Assembly: GCF_023006505.1 (NCBI RefSeq)
Contig: NZ_JALBGV010000005.1
Span: 82,578-146,577 of the forward strand
Length of the DNA: 64,000 nucleotides
Direction: 5' to 3'
Source of the DNA: Neorhizobium sp. SHOUNA12A
Lineage (GTDB): Bacteria; Pseudomonadota; Alphaproteobacteria; Rhizobiales; Rhizobiaceae
The position numbers and the translations under genes were made by a program. Positions 1-10,451 of the stretch are shown here, piece by piece. Numbering within the stretch: the first letter of the stretch is position 1; each line of letters starts with the position of its first letter. The notes beneath the pieces were generated by a model. The model searched no databases and had not been told where the DNA came from. It saw only the letters and a list, made by a program, of their open reading frames with translations.

Positions 1-202
1 TATCGGCAATGCCGACACGCCGATGACGGTGCGAATGAAGGAAGGCGCGCTGCAAGCCGATCTGACGACTGCCGTGGAGCCGGTCATGGACCCGAAACAC
101 GTGGCCGATGCGGTGCTCTATATGGACGGATTGCCTTTGGAGGCCAATGTCCTGTTCATGACGGTGATGGCAAACGGCATGCCCTACGCCGGCCGCGGCT
201 GA
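1..202 (+). CDS. SDR-family oxidoreductase, C-terminal fragment
   Basis: The reading frame is open from base 2 to the TGA at 200-202 and its start lies left of the window. The visible 66 residues contain NADTPMT, a [17 protein letters not shown] stretch and an end NGMPYAGRG. These match the C-terminal substrate-loop and last-helix region of classical short-chain dehydrogenases. The Rossmann fold and the YxxxK catalytic site are outside the window, so the substrate cannot be told. It lies 74 bp before a polyol-type dehydrogenase on the same strand, which suggests a shared sugar or polyol catabolic operon (inference). Confidence 0.8.
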   Translation, partial: IGNADTPMTVRMKEGALQADLTTAVEPVMDPKHVADAVLYMDGLPLEANVLFMTVMANGMPYAGRG

Positions 203-276
203 GATCGGCCGCCGGCCGCCTTGATCTTGCCCGCAAGCTCGACCAGCGTCAGAAGATAATCGGAAGGAAACATCCC

Positions 277-1323
277 ATGCAGCAGGCACTGGTGCTCGAG
301 AAAAAAGGCGTCCTCTCGTTGAGGGAAATCGATCTTCCGACCGAGGTCGGGCCGGGCGACGTGAAGATCGCCATCGATACGGTCGGCGTCTGCGGCAGCG
401 ACGTTCATTATTACACCCACGGCGCGATCGGGCCCTTTGTTCTGCGCGAGCCGATGGTGCTCGGCCATGAGGCGGCCGGCATCGTCGTCGAGGTCGGCAG
501 CGAGGTGAAAACCTTGAAGGTTGGTGACCGCGTCTGCATGGAGCCCGGCGTGCCGAACCTTTCGTCCCGCGCTTCCAAGCTCGGTCTCTACAACGTCGAT
601 CCAGATGTCCGTTTCTGGGCGACGCCGCCGATCCACGGGGTGCTGACGCCGGAAGTCATCCACCCGGCAGCCTTCACCTACAAGCTGCCGGACAATGTCT
701 CCTTTGCCGAAGGCGCCATGGTGGAGCCGTTTGCGATCGGCATGCAGGCCGCCAGCCGCGCCCGCATCCAACCCGGCGATGTCGGTGCGGTGATCGGTGC
801 CGGCCCGATCGGCATCATGGTGGCGCTGGCGGCACTCGCGGGCGGTTGCGCCCGCGTGTTCATTTCGGATCTGAGCCCCGACAAGCTGAAGATCGCCGGC
901 CAGTATCCGGGCATCATCCCCGTCAACATTACCGAACGGCCGTTCGCGGAAGTCATCGCCGAGCAGACCGGCGGCTGGGGCGCGGATGTGGTGTTCGAGG
1001 CGAGCGGCAGCCCGAGGGCCTATTCCGGTATGTTGGACCTGGTACGGCCCGGTGGCGCCTTCGTGCTGGTCGGCCTGCCGGTCGAGCCGGTGCCGCTGGA
1101 CGTCGCAGGCGCCATCTCCAAGGAGGTTCGCTTCGAGACCGTGTTCCGTTACGCCAACATCTTCGACCGGGCGCTGGAACTGATCGCCTCGGGCAAGGTG
1201 GACCTGAAGCCGCTGATCACCGGCGTCTTCGATTTCAAGGATTCGATCAAGGCCTTCGAGCGAGCCGCCGCCGGACATCCATCGGACGTCAAGCTGCAGA
1301 TCGTGCTGAGCGGCAAGGCCTGA
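277..1323 (+). CDS. Zinc-dependent medium-chain dehydrogenase, xylitol/sorbitol type
   Basis: This 348-residue protein is an NAD(P)-dependent polyol or sugar-alcohol dehydrogenase of the MDR family. The catalytic zinc site is visible as Cys39 in [10 protein letters not shown] and His64-Glu65 in GHEAAG. The Rossmann glycine motif GAGPIGIM lies near residue 170. Where many relatives carry four structural-zinc cysteines (after MEPGVP, about residue 92-110), this protein has [15 protein letters not shown] with no cysteine, so it should lack the structural zinc. The start is set by GGAAGGAAA about 8 bp before the ATG. The gene abuts a convergent ParA-like gene with no spacer. Xylitol, sorbitol and other polyols are all possible substrates. 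Confidence 0.85.
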   Translation: MQQALVLEKKGVLSLREIDLPTEVGPGDVKIAIDTVGVCGSDVHYYTHGAIGPFVLREPMVLGHEAAGIVVEVGSEVKTLKVGDRVCMEPGVPNLSSRASKLGLYNVDPDVRFWATPPIHGVLTPEVIHPAAFTYKLPDNVSFAEGAMVEPFAIGMQAASRARIQPGDVGAVIGAGPIGIMVALAALAGGCARVFISDLSPDKLKIAGQYPGIIPVNITERPFAEVIAEQTGGWGADVVFEASGSPRAYSGMLDLVRPGGAFVLVGLPVEPVPLDVAGAISKEVRFETVFRYANIFDRALELIASGKVDLKPLITGVFDFKDSIKAFERAAAGHPSDVKLQIVLSGKA

Positions 1324-2028
1324 TCAGGCGGCGCGGGTAAAGCGCTTCGAAAGCGATGCCGGCTTGTGAAGCGGCACGCGGCGGAGCATTTCGAGCGCGA
1401 ACAGGCGGGCGTTCTGCCGGGCTTTGTCGAGATTGCTGATGCGGTTTTCGTCCATCGTGTAGAGCGTGCCGCCGAGATCGAAGATGTCGCGGAAGGCGGC
1501 GCGTTCGATGATCGGCGTGTCCAGCACTTCGACCTTGCGCTCGGCGAGCAGCATCTTCACCGCCAGCAGCGCACGGGTGGTGACCATCGAGTTGACGCGG
1601 GTCAGCACGACCGAGTGCGGCACGTGAAGATTGGCCTTTTCTTCGAGATAGCGCAGCAGTTCAAGCACGTTTGCACCGCCCTGGGCATCCATGGCGCAGC
1701 CCTGGATCGGGATCAGCACGTGGTCGGAGAGGCCGATCGCCTTGGCGAGCAGCGGGCTCTGCGCGCCGGGAAGGTCGAGCACGAAATAATCGGTCTTGTG
1801 GCGGTTTTCAGAAATATGCCGGTCGATCGAGGCCTGCGTCACGTAGGAAATGACGTTGAGCTTGTCGTTATGCGGTGAGAGCATGTGCCAGCGGGTGATC
1901 CAGTATTGCGGATCGGCATCAAGGATCGTAACGCGGTAGCCCTGCTCAACGAGTTCTGTTGCAAGAAGGAGCACAGCGGTGGTCTTGCCCGCTCCGCCCT
2001 TGGTGTTGGCAAAGGTAATGACTGGCAT
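1324..2028 (-). CDS. ParA/MinD-family ATPase (VirC1-like)
   Basis: This 234-residue protein is a P-loop ATPase of the ParA family. A canonical Walker A (KGGAGKTT, Lys10-Thr17) follows an N-terminal beta strand, and a LDADPQ motif sits near residue 40 with FVLDLPGA further on. Family members form ATP-dependent dimers that position DNA, protein clusters or secretion complexes. No ParB or parS-like partner is visible nearby. It lies 115 bp downstream of cheB on the same strand, so it may be read with the chemotaxis operon. ParA relatives in Vibrio (ParC) and Rhodobacter (PpfA) position chemosensory arrays. A VirC1-like DNA-associated role is the alternative. Confidence 0.75.
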   Translation of the reverse strand: MPVITFANTKGGAGKTTAVLLLATELVEQGYRVTILDADPQYWITRWHMLSPHNDKLNVISYVTQASIDRHISENRHKTDYFVLDLPGAQSPLLAKAIGLSDHVLIPIQGCAMDAQGGANVLELLRYLEEKANLHVPHSVVLTRVNSMVTTRALLAVKMLLAERKVEVLDTPIIERAAFRDIFDLGGTLYTMDENRISNLDKARQNARLFALEMLRRVPLHKPASLSKRFTRAA

Positions 2029-2143
2029 CTTGGGTCCCTGTCCGGCTACGAGCGTAAGATTGCTCTCTCACCGCACCCTCATGATGCGTTGCCCCATTCT
2101 TGCCAAACATGGTTAACGAGACGTGAAAATCCGTTGCCAGATC

Positions 2144-3226
2144 TTACCGGCGGCGATCGGCGGCGAGAATTTCCCGGGCGATCTGCTCGAGCGACACGAC
2201 CTTGTCGACGCCGCCATGGGCGATGGCTTCCTTGGGCATGCCGAAGACCACCGACGACGCCTCGTCCTGGGCCACCGTATAGGCTCCCGCCTGATGCATC
2301 TCGTTCATGCCGCGGGCGCCGTCGTCGCCCATGCCGGTCATGATCACGCCCATCGCGTTCGCGCCGGCCGAGCGGGCGGCGGACCGGAATAGCACGTCGA
2401 CGGAAGGGCGATGGCGGCTGACGAGCGGACCCGAGCGGACCGAGACTTCATAACGCGCGCCGCGCCGTTCTAGCAGCATATGTTTGTCGCCGGGGGCGAT
2501 GAGCACATGGCCGCGCAGTACCGGATCGCCTTCGGCTGCTTCCTTGACCTCGACTTCGCAAAGGCTGTTGAGACGCTTGGCGAAGGCGGCGGTGAATTTT
2601 TCCGGCATATGCTGGACGATGACCAAGCCCGGAGAATTGGCCGGCAGGGCTTCGAGAAGCTCGCGCAGAGCTTCGGTTCCGCCAGTCGAGGCGCCGACGC
2701 AGACGACCATTTCGGTGGTCTTCGCCATGGCTCCGAGCTTGGGAGGCGGAAGCATCGCATCGGCCGTAAGCTTGGCGGTCGTGCCGCCTTCGGAAATGCG
2801 TGACGGACGCAGCCGGCCGACGCGGGCGCGTGCGGCTCCCTTGACCGCGGTGCGGATCCTTTCGCCGGACTCGGCGAGGTGGTCGGCCGCGCCGATCTTC
2901 GGTTTCAGGATAACGTCCACGGCGCCCGCTTCAAGCGCCTGCATCAGCGTTTCCGAGCCGCTTTCGGTCAGCGACGAACACATCACCACCGGGATGGGAT
3001 GCTGCGCCATCAGCTTGCGGAGAAAAGTGATGCCGTCCATCTGCGGCATTTCCACATCGAGCGTGATGACGTCGGGAATTTCCTCGCGCAGCTTGCGCGC
3101 CGCCATGAAGGGATCGCTGGCCGCGCCGATGACTTCGATATCCGGATCCGCCGACAGGACGGCCGTCAGGGTCTGGCGGACGCTGGCTGAGTCATCGATG
3201 ATCAGAACTCGAATTTTGCCGGTCAT
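2144..3226 (-). CDS. cheB: Chemotaxis response regulator / protein-glutamate methylesterase CheB
   Basis: CheB demethylates and deamidates MCP glutamates and is activated by phosphotransfer from CheA. The 360 residues comprise an N-terminal receiver (IIDDSASVR, phospho-acceptor Asp57 in [12 protein letters not shown]), a linker, and a C-terminal methylesterase domain. The esterase domain shows the serine motif [10 protein letters not shown], the histidine motif VQHMPEKF and the late aspartate in [10 protein letters not shown]. All catalytic elements are present. It is the last che gene of the operon and starts 3 bp after cheR stops, implying translational coupling. Confidence 0.95.
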   Translation of the reverse strand: MTGKIRVLIIDDSASVRQTLTAVLSADPDIEVIGAASDPFMAARKLREEIPDVITLDVEMPQMDGITFLRKLMAQHPIPVVMCSSLTESGSETLMQALEAGAVDVILKPKIGAADHLAESGERIRTAVKGAARARVGRLRPSRISEGGTTAKLTADAMLPPPKLGAMAKTTEMVVCVGASTGGTEALRELLEALPANSPGLVIVQHMPEKFTAAFAKRLNSLCEVEVKEAAEGDPVLRGHVLIAPGDKHMLLERRGARYEVSVRSGPLVSRHRPSVDVLFRSAARSAGANAMGVIMTGMGDDGARGMNEMHQAGAYTVAQDEASSVVFGMPKEAIAHGGVDKVVSLEQIAREILAADRRR

Positions 3227-3229
3227 GGT

Positions 3230-4105
3230 TCATACCCGCTTGAACACAGTATTTGCCACCTGCCGGATCGGCAGATCGAAGCCGGTCACGGTTTCCGAGT
3301 GACCGATGAACAGATAGCCTCCCGGAAGCAGGGCTTCGCAAAGGCGCGACAGCACGTGCTGCTGAGTCGGCTTGTCGAAATAGATCAGCACATTGCGGCA
3401 GAAGATCATGTGCATCGGATCGCCGATGGGATAGGCCTCGTCCATCAGGTTCAGCCGGGCGAAACCGACGCGGGAGCGCAGTTTCGGCGAAATTCGCATC
3501 TCCTGCCGTCGCTTGTCGGATGGCCGCATGACATATTTGTTCATCATGTCTGCCGGAACGGGTGCCAGGAGATCGCTCTGGTAGATGCCGCGCTGGGCCT
3601 TCTGCAGCACGTCGGTCGAAAGATCGGTAGCAAGCACGAAATAGTCGCGTTCCGGCGTCGACGAACTCAGAAATTCCGAAAGCACCATGGCCATCGTATA
3701 GGGTTCGGCGCCCGTCGAGCAGGCGGAACTCCAGGTGCGGATGCGCCGGTCGGCATAGGTCTTCAGGATGTCCGGCAGCGCCGTCTGTACCATGTAGTCG
3801 AAATGCTTCGGCTCGCGGAAGAAATCGGTCTTGTTGGTGGTCACCGCATCGATGAGGAAGATCGACTCCGCTTCAATGCCGCCGTGCTTGAACAGATAGT
3901 CGCAATAACTGTCGAAGGTCGGCATGGCCGTGACCCGCAGGCGCCGGCGAAGCCGCCCCTCCAGCATCGTCATCTTGCTGTGCGGCATCTTGATGCCGCT
4001 ATAGTCGTAGATGTACTTCGAAAGCAGATCGAAGTTGCGCTTGCTCAGCCGATCATCGAGCGGCTGGCTTCTCATTGCTGCATTCACGCACATGCCCCCG
4101 TACAA
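3230..4105 (-). CDS. cheR: MCP protein-glutamate methyltransferase CheR
   Basis: CheR methylates MCP glutamates with S-adenosylmethionine. The all-alpha N-terminal domain is followed by the SAM-binding fold with WSSACSTGAEPYTMAM and the typical IFCRNVLIYFD motif near the C-terminus. The upstream limit given uses a TTG codon. In-frame ATG codons at 4093 and 4075 are also plausible, and the family core begins at about the SQPLDDRLSKRNF segment, so the exact start is uncertain. It sits between cheW and cheB in the same operon. CheR often docks on a C-terminal MCP peptide, and the three MCPs upstream share a conserved tail. Confidence 0.93.
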   Translation of the reverse strand: MYGGMCVNAAMRSQPLDDRLSKRNFDLLSKYIYDYSGIKMPHSKMTMLEGRLRRRLRVTAMPTFDSYCDYLFKHGGIEAESIFLIDAVTTNKTDFFREPKHFDYMVQTALPDILKTYADRRIRTWSSACSTGAEPYTMAMVLSEFLSSSTPERDYFVLATDLSTDVLQKAQRGIYQSDLLAPVPADMMNKYVMRPSDKRRQEMRISPKLRSRVGFARLNLMDEAYPIGDPMHMIFCRNVLIYFDKPTQQHVLSRLCEALLPGGYLFIGHSETVTGFDLPIRQVANTVFKRV

Positions 4106-4131
4106 GAACCTATTCGGTTATGCCAATTCCG

Positions 4132-4623
4132 TCATGCGACCTGAGACTGCGGCCCCACATCGGCGAGAGCCGATCCGGAATCCGAAAATAGCCGTGCAAG
4201 ATCGACGACGACGACGAAACCGCTCTCCCGCCGCACCACGCCGGCGATATAATCGGAGCGCCAGCGCACGCCGATATCCGGTGCCGTCTCGATCTGTTCC
4301 TTGCGAAACGGCACGACCTCGAAGACCCGGTCTGCGACGAGGCCGAGCACCAGGACGCGATCGGCGACCGGCACGTCGAGCACCAGGATGCGCGTATGTG
4401 GCGTCTTAACCGTCCTCGTCATGCCAAGGCGAAGACGAAGGTCGATCACAGGCACGCCCTGTCCGCGCACATCGCGCAGGCCGAGCAGGTATTCCGGGCC
4501 GTGTGGGATCTTGAAGGGTTCCTCGTGGTCGAGAATCTCGCGGACCACCTCGACGGGGACCGCAAAAATCTCGTCGCCGAGGCTGAAGGTCACGAATTGG
4601 GATTCGGAGGATATGACTGCCAT
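4132..4623 (-). CDS. cheW: CheW coupling protein, distal copy
   Basis: CheW links MCP tips to CheA in the signalling array. The 163 residues form a single CheW beta-barrel domain, with FSLGDEIFAVPVEVVREIL at the start and RDVRGQGVPVIDLR in the middle. It is the second CheW of the operon (the other is at 10452-10967), and the two are clearly different in sequence. Its ATG overlaps the stop of the preceding MCP by one base, so translation is probably coupled. Two CheWs next to three receptors could allow receptor-specific coupling (inference). Confidence 0.93.
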   Translation of the reverse strand: MAVISSESQFVTFSLGDEIFAVPVEVVREILDHEEPFKIPHGPEYLLGLRDVRGQGVPVIDLRLRLGMTRTVKTPHTRILVLDVPVADRVLVLGLVADRVFEVVPFRKEQIETAPDIGVRWRSDYIAGVVRRESGFVVVVDLARLFSDSGSALADVGPQSQVA

Positions 4624-6548
4624 TACGCGCTCTCCCTGAAATCGTCATCGTCCGCGTCCGGGCCGCCCATCGACAGGTCGAGGGCAAAACCTTTCACGCG
4701 GGCCTGTTGTGCGGTCACCGAGTGGCCGGCCGAATAAGCCTTTGCCGGCGGCTGGGTCTTGGCCTTCGCCGGTGCGGGCTTGGCGGTCGGGGCCGGCTGG
4801 TTTCGCTGCTTGGACCCGGCCCGTTCGACCTTGAAGAAGGCGATCGAGGCCTGCAGTTCTTCCGCTTGAGCGGCGAGTTCTTCTGAAGTCGCGGACATCT
4901 GTTCAGAGGCGCCGGCGTTCTGCTGTGTCACCTTGTCGAGCTGCTGGATCGCTTCGTTGATCTGCGAAGCACCGATGTCCTGTTCACGGCAGGCGGCGGA
5001 GATTTCCGACACGAGTTCCGCGGTCTTGTGGATGTCCGGCACCAGCTTATTGAGCATCTCGCCGGCTTCGGTGGCGACCTGCACGGTCTCGCCCGAAAGC
5101 GCGCTGATTTCGGCGGCGGCAGCCTGGCTACGTTCGGCAAGCTTGCGGACTTCCGAAGCGACGACCGCAAAACCCTTGCCGTGTTCCCCGGCACGGGCGG
5201 CTTCCACCGCAGCATTCAGAGCAAGAAGGTCGGTCTGACGGGCGATTTCCTGGACGATCGAGATCTTCTGGGCAATCGTGCGCATGGCGCCGACGGCGCG
5301 TCCGACAGCCTGGCCCGACGCTTCGGCGTCACGCGACGACTGGCGGGCGATCTTTTCCGTCTGGGCGGCGTTATCGGCGTTCTGCTTGATGTTGGCTGCC
5401 ATCTGCTCCATCGAAGAGGAAGCTTCTTCAGCCGATGAGGCCTGCTCGGTGGCGCCCTGGCTCAGCTGTTCCGAACTTGCCGACAGTTCCTGGCTGCCCG
5501 AAGAGACGTTGTTTGACGCTGCAAGCGCGTCGGCCACGACACCCCGAAGACGTTCCACCATGCTCTGCAGCGCAAGACCGAGCGTGTCCTTCTCGGAGAG
5601 TGGCTTTGGCGAAATGGTCAGGTCGCCATTGGCGATCTGGTCGGCCACGTGCGCCGTGGTCCGCAGATTGGCGACCATGCTCTGCATGGCGAGCCCAAGC
5701 GTATCCTTGTCGGAAAGCGGCTTGGCATCGACCGAAAGGTCGCCCTCGGAAATACGCTCGGCGATCGCCGCCGTATTGCGGAGATTGCCGGTCATCACGT
5801 TGACCGTATCGATGAGGTCCTTGATCTCGTCATTGGTCTTGACCTCGACCTTCTGGTTGAGGTCTCCGATCGCCACGGCATTGGCAATCAAGGATATCTT
5901 TTTCAGGCCTCGGCTGATGCCGAAAGCGATCCAGAGGGCGGCGGCGATCGCCACGATCGTTGCCAGAGAGGCGATGGCGAGGACAAGATTACGCGTGCTG
6001 TTGTATTGTTCGTCCGTGGCCTGATCCGTTGCAGCCATTTGGTTCTTTGCGGCCTGGACGCGCTTGTCGATGGCGCTTTCGATCTCGTCGATCAGCTCTC
6101 GGCCTTGGCCTGCGATGATCACGACCGCTTCGTTGGACTTGCCGGCCTTGACAAGATCGCGGATTCGGGTGTCGAGAGTCACGATCTGCTGAAACTTGAG
6201 GCCGACATCTCTCCAAGCCTGCCTGCCTTCCTCTGTAGAGGCAAGGCCGGCAAGTTTCTCAAGTATTGTCTTGAAGTTCTGCTGGTTACGGTCACTGGCT
6301 TCGGCATAGGTGTCGAAGTCCTTGGGATTGCTTGCATTTACCATATTGAGCTGCGCCCGGGTCAGGCGAAGCTGGATATTGCCTAGGTCCTGCGCGGTTT
6401 CCAAACGCGCCGCCGGCCCGGCGATCAGTTTGCCGATCGCGTCGTTCAGGTCGGACAAGCTGTATATTCCGAAGCCCGCCACGCCGATTAGCAGCGCTAT
6501 GACCAAGCCATAAGTGAATGCCAGCTTCAATTTGATAGTAAACCGCAT
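4623..6548 (-). CDS. Methyl-accepting chemotaxis protein with three tandem HAMP units
   Basis: This 641-residue transmembrane receptor has TM1 at about residues 9-31, a periplasmic four-helix-bundle type sensor at 32-186 and TM2 at 187-210. HAMP 1 spans 211-256 and two 39-residue HAMP-like repeats follow at about 257-334, sharing the pattern GDL..KPLS.KDTLGLA. The methylation helices and signalling hairpin follow, with the tip [18 protein letters not shown] at 439-455. A Pro/Ala/Lys-rich linker leads to a conserved acidic tail ending DDDDFRESA. It is the last of three tandem MCPs in the operon. The ligand is unknown. Confidence 0.93.
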   Translation of the reverse strand: MRFTIKLKLAFTYGLVIALLIGVAGFGIYSLSDLNDAIGKLIAGPAARLETAQDLGNIQLRLTRAQLNMVNASNPKDFDTYAEASDRNQQNFKTILEKLAGLASTEEGRQAWRDVGLKFQQIVTLDTRIRDLVKAGKSNEAVVIIAGQGRELIDEIESAIDKRVQAAKNQMAATDQATDEQYNSTRNLVLAIASLATIVAIAAALWIAFGISRGLKKISLIANAVAIGDLNQKVEVKTNDEIKDLIDTVNVMTGNLRNTAAIAERISEGDLSVDAKPLSDKDTLGLAMQSMVANLRTTAHVADQIANGDLTISPKPLSEKDTLGLALQSMVERLRGVVADALAASNNVSSGSQELSASSEQLSQGATEQASSAEEASSSMEQMAANIKQNADNAAQTEKIARQSSRDAEASGQAVGRAVGAMRTIAQKISIVQEIARQTDLLALNAAVEAARAGEHGKGFAVVASEVRKLAERSQAAAAEISALSGETVQVATEAGEMLNKLVPDIHKTAELVSEISAACREQDIGASQINEAIQQLDKVTQQNAGASEQMSATSEELAAQAEELQASIAFFKVERAGSKQRNQPAPTAKPAPAKAKTQPPAKAYSAGHSVTAQQARVKGFALDLSMGGPDADDDDFRESA

Positions 6549-6722
6549 TTTAAGGTCTCCGAAATCCTTCAGGTCGGGGAATGCTTCATCTCGGATGCGA
6601 TCGAGAAAGCCTCACGATCAGGATACTTCCTAACGGCAGTCGTTTCGTTGCTCGCACCAACGCAATAACGCTGGCTATCGCGGGGCCGCCTGACGGCCCC
6701 GCTCATTGGTTGGGGTGAGCGC

Positions 6723-8534
6723 TCAGGCGCTTTCCCGGAAGTCGTCGTCATCACCGTCGGGACCGCCCATCGAAAGATCGAGAGCAAATCCTTTGGCGCG
6801 TGACTGCTGAGCTGCGACGGAATGGCCGGCCGGACGGGGCGCAGGAGCCTTAGACGGTTGTTTTGGGCCAGGCTTTGCTGTTGTGTGAGCCTTGGCGCCC
6901 GGCTGCGGCCGCGCTTTTGCGCCCGCCCGTTCGACCTTGAAGAAGGCGATCGAGGCCTGCAGTTCTTCCGCCTGAGCGGCGAGTTCTTCTGAAGTCGCCG
7001 ACATTTCTTCCGAGGCGCCGGCGTTCTGCTGGGTCACCTTGTCGAGCTGCTGGATCGCTTCGTTGATCTGGCTGGCACCGACATCCTGTTCGCGGCAGGC
7101 GGCGGAGATTTCCGACACGAGTTCCGCCGTCTTCTGGATGTCCGGCACCAGCTTGTTGAGCATCTCGCCGGCTTCGGTGGCGACCTGCACGGTCTCACCT
7201 GAAAGCGCGCTGATCTCGGCGGCGGCAGCCTGGCTACGTTCGGCAAGCTTGCGGACTTCCGAGGCGACGACCGCGAAGCCCTTGCCGTGTTCGCCGGCAC
7301 GGGCGGCTTCCACCGCGGCGTTGAGAGCAAGAAGGTCGGTCTGGCGGGCGATTTCCTGGACGATCGAGATCTTCTGGGCAATCGTGCGCATGGCGCCGAC
7401 GGCGCGGCCGACGGCCTGGCCGGACGCTTCGGCGTCACGCGACGACTGCCGGGCGATCTTTTCCGTCTGGGCGGCGTTATCGGCGTTCTGCTTGATGTTG
7501 GCTGCCATCTGCTCCATCGAAGAGGAGGCTTCTTCAGCCGATGAGGCCTGTTCGGTGGCGCCCTGGCTCAGCTGTTCCGAGCTGGCCGACAGTTCCTGGC
7601 TGCCCGAAGAGACATTGTCTGCCGCCGAAAGAGCGTCGCCGACCACGCCGCGCAGGCGTTCCACCATGCTTTCAAGCGCAAGACCGAGCGTGTCCTTGTC
7701 GGAGAGCGGTTTCGGTGAAACGGTCAGATCACCGTTGGAAATCTGGTCGGCAATGGTCGCCGTGTTGCGCAGGTTGGCCGTCATCGTGTTGATGGTATCG
7801 ACCAGATCCTTGATCTCGTCATTTGTCTTGATTTCGACGTTCTGATTGAGATCGCCGATCGACACGGCCCGGGCGACGCCCATGATCTTGGTGAGGCCTC
7901 TGCCGATGCCGAGGGCGATCCAGAACGCTGTCGCCGCCGCCGTAATGACGGCAACGACCGCGATCGAGATCATTAGGCTGCGCGTGGTCCAATATGTGGC
8001 TTCGGCTTCATCATTGGCCTTCTGCATCCGGTCGCGATTGATTTGGACGGATTCATCCAGCTGCGCGGAGAGTTCGGTGATCGCCTTGCGGCTTTCTCCA
8101 GCCGAGAGAGCGAGTGCTTGCTGCATGTCGCCGCGCTTGGCGGCGGCATCGACCTTGTCGTTCGCAGCCTGGTTGGTCGTCGCGAGACCGCGCGTTTCAT
8201 CCCAGAACGGCTTCTGGTCTGCCGATGCGGTCGAAGCCAGTTCGTTCAGCAGCGTGATGAACTGCAACTCCAGCTTGTCGCCGTCGCCGAGGAACTTTTC
8301 GATCTCCTGCGGCGAGGTGGCAAGCAGCATGTTCTTCTGCGCGCGGATGCGATTGAGCGACAGGATGTTCATCTGCTGGACTTTATCGAGCCGCGTCGCC
8401 GCGACGTCCGTGACGTAAGTCATGGCCTCATTGGCGGCGCCAAGGCTATATATTCCGTAGCCGGCCGTACCAACCAGCATGCTGACAAGAAAGCCGAAGG
8501 CCAATGTCAGTTTGGCTTTGATCGTAAATCGCAT
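6723..8534 (-). CDS. Methyl-accepting chemotaxis protein with two HAMP units
   Basis: This 603-residue receptor has the same plan as its downstream neighbour but one HAMP-like repeat fewer: TM1 near residues 9-31, a periplasmic helical sensor, TM2 near 188-210, HAMP, and a single 39-residue repeat containing [19 protein letters not shown]. The cytoplasmic signalling half is almost identical to that of the flanking MCPs; I count three differences from the distal MCP over about 230 residues. The C-terminus repeats the conserved tail ending DDDDFRESA. The sensor half is unlike the other two, so the three receptors probably see different ligands and share one signalling output. Confidence 0.93.
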   Translation of the reverse strand: MRFTIKAKLTLAFGFLVSMLVGTAGYGIYSLGAANEAMTYVTDVAATRLDKVQQMNILSLNRIRAQKNMLLATSPQEIEKFLGDGDKLELQFITLLNELASTASADQKPFWDETRGLATTNQAANDKVDAAAKRGDMQQALALSAGESRKAITELSAQLDESVQINRDRMQKANDEAEATYWTTRSLMISIAVVAVITAAATAFWIALGIGRGLTKIMGVARAVSIGDLNQNVEIKTNDEIKDLVDTINTMTANLRNTATIADQISNGDLTVSPKPLSDKDTLGLALESMVERLRGVVGDALSAADNVSSGSQELSASSEQLSQGATEQASSAEEASSSMEQMAANIKQNADNAAQTEKIARQSSRDAEASGQAVGRAVGAMRTIAQKISIVQEIARQTDLLALNAAVEAARAGEHGKGFAVVASEVRKLAERSQAAAAEISALSGETVQVATEAGEMLNKLVPDIQKTAELVSEISAACREQDVGASQINEAIQQLDKVTQQNAGASEEMSATSEELAAQAEELQASIAFFKVERAGAKARPQPGAKAHTTAKPGPKQPSKAPAPRPAGHSVAAQQSRAKGFALDLSMGGPDGDDDDFRESA

Positions 8535-8720
8535 AGCCCTATCCCCTCAAGGCAATGAAGTGCATCAGTCGATGCGTCCCTCCAGGCGGGGGGACGCGGT
8601 TGAAAACGAGAAGACCGATACATTCACCCTTCTGCGATAGTCCGGTTGCCCGGATATTCTCCCGCCTACATGCAAGAGACGATCCCGAATTCCTGTCAAT
8701 CCGGGATCGGTTCAGTTCCC

Positions 8721-10427
8721 TCAGGCGCTTTCGCGGAAGTCCGCGTCATCGGCATCCGGCCCGCCCATCGACATGTCGAGGGCAAAACCCTTGGCGCGGG
8801 CTTGCTGGCTGAGGACCGAATGGTCGCCCTTGTGGTGTTGTCCCGCAGCGCGTGCCTGCGTGGGTTTTGCCATCGGCTTGCGGGCGGCGGAGGCGGCCGG
8901 AGCGCGCTTTGCCTGTTTGGCCTGTTTGCTGCCGGACTGATCCACCCGGAAGAAGGCGATCGAGGCCTGCAGTTCTTCTGCCTGCGAGGCAAGTTCTTCC
9001 GAAGTCGCCGACATTTCTTCAGAGGCGCCGGCGTTCTGCTGGGTCACCTTGTCGAGTTGCTGGATCGCTTCGTTGATCTGGCTGGCACCGACATCCTGCT
9101 CACGGCAAGCGGCGGAGATTTCCGACACGAGTTCCGCCGTCTTCTGGATGTCCGGCACCAGCTTGTTGAGCATCTCGCCGGCTTCGGTGGCAACCTGCAC
9201 GGTCTCACCTGAAAGCGCGCTGATCTCGGCGGCGGCAGCCTGGCTGCGTTCGGCAAGCTTGCGGACTTCCGAGGCGACGACCGCAAAACCCTTGCCGTGT
9301 TCCCCGGCACGTGCGGCTTCGACCGCGGCGTTGAGAGCAAGAAGGTCGGTCTGACGGGCGATTTCCTGGACGATCGAGATCTTTTCCGCGATCGTGCGCA
9401 TTGCATGGACGGCGCGTCCTACCGCCTGGCCCGACGCTTCGGCGTCACGCGACGACTGGCGGGCGATCTTTTCCGTCTGGGCGGCGTTATCGGCGTTCTG
9501 CTTGATGTTGGCCGCCATCTGCTCCATCGAGGCGGATGCTTCTTCGGCCGACGAGGCCTGTTCGGTGGCGCCCTGGCTCAGCTGTTCCGAGCTTGCAGAA
9601 AGTTCCTGGCTGCCCGAGGAGACGTTGTCGGAAGCGGCGAGCGCATCGCCGACGACGCCGCGCAGGCGCTCGATCATGGTGTTGACGAAGCCGAGCAGTT
9701 CACCGATCTCGTCCCTGCTGGAGATGGCGGCGAAGCGGGTCAGGTCGCCGTCGGCGACGTTCTGCACTGCCCCGATCGCATTGCGCAGGCCCTTGTTGAT
9801 CGAAAGGGCGATCCAGAGGGCGGCCAGCAAGGCGATCAGGAAAGCGGTTGCCGCGACCGAGATCATGATCAGTCGGGTCTGAGCATAATCCACATCCGAC
9901 TGTTTGTTGGCGTCGTCGAGCCGGCCTTCTTCGAGTTTGACCACGTCGGAGAGCAAAGCATCGATCTCGTTGGTGACGGTGCGTGCCTCAGTGGTTGAAA
10001 TACGCAGTGCCGAGCTTGTATCTCCACCCAGCATCAGGGTGCGGATGTGGTCATCCTGCTTGCGGAATTCCGCTGTGAAGGCGGAGAGCTTGCCCCAAAG
10101 GACTTTGCCCTGTTCGGTCGCGCGGGCTTCAACCGCCTTGAGCGTCTCGTCGAATACACGGCGGGCCTCGTCACTCTTCGCGATATATCCCTGTATCTCG
10201 CCGGGATTCGCCGCCAGAAGCAGGTTCTTCTGTTGGCGGATCTGCTGAAGCTGCTCGTTGTTCAGGTTCTGGGCAAGTTTCAGTCGCAGGGCTGGCCCCT
10301 GCAGCACATTTTCGAGCGTGTCGTTCAGGCTACTGAGGCTGAAAATGCCATAGGTAGCAGTCGCCAACAGCATGATGATGATGAAACCGAATGCTGAAGC
10401 CAGCTTAAATTTGATTGAAGCGTGCAT
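8721..10427 (-). CDS. Methyl-accepting chemotaxis protein with a single HAMP
   Basis: This 568-residue receptor is the first of the three tandem MCPs after cheW. It has TM1 at about residues 10-30, a helical periplasmic sensor, TM2 near 188-208 and one HAMP ([20 protein letters not shown]). The signalling domain is nearly the same as in the next two MCPs. Small differences include an [13 protein letters not shown] segment in place of [13 protein letters not shown]. The linker is rich in Ala, Lys and Gln and the protein ends with the shared tail ([20 protein letters not shown]). It starts 24 bp after the proximal cheW ends. Confidence 0.93.
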   Translation of the reverse strand: MHASIKFKLASAFGFIIIMLLATATYGIFSLSSLNDTLENVLQGPALRLKLAQNLNNEQLQQIRQQKNLLLAANPGEIQGYIAKSDEARRVFDETLKAVEARATEQGKVLWGKLSAFTAEFRKQDDHIRTLMLGGDTSSALRISTTEARTVTNEIDALLSDVVKLEEGRLDDANKQSDVDYAQTRLIMISVAATAFLIALLAALWIALSINKGLRNAIGAVQNVADGDLTRFAAISSRDEIGELLGFVNTMIERLRGVVGDALAASDNVSSGSQELSASSEQLSQGATEQASSAEEASASMEQMAANIKQNADNAAQTEKIARQSSRDAEASGQAVGRAVHAMRTIAEKISIVQEIARQTDLLALNAAVEAARAGEHGKGFAVVASEVRKLAERSQAAAAEISALSGETVQVATEAGEMLNKLVPDIQKTAELVSEISAACREQDVGASQINEAIQQLDKVTQQNAGASEEMSATSEELASQAEELQASIAFFRVDQSGSKQAKQAKRAPAASAARKPMAKPTQARAAGQHHKGDHSVLSQQARAKGFALDMSMGGPDADDADFRESA

Positions 10428-10451
10428 TTTTTGAGTCCATCAAAAGGGTGA

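Noticed and set aside
184..1278. Minus-strand frame of 364 residues opposite the zinc dehydrogenase
   Set aside because: The plus-strand frame has a complete MDR fold with zinc ligands; the opposite frame has no family features.
4623..10427. Assembly artefact as the cause of the near-identical MCP blocks
   Set aside because: The three copies carry distinct sensor domains, linkers and scattered substitutions, so they are real paralogues and not a collapsed or duplicated read.
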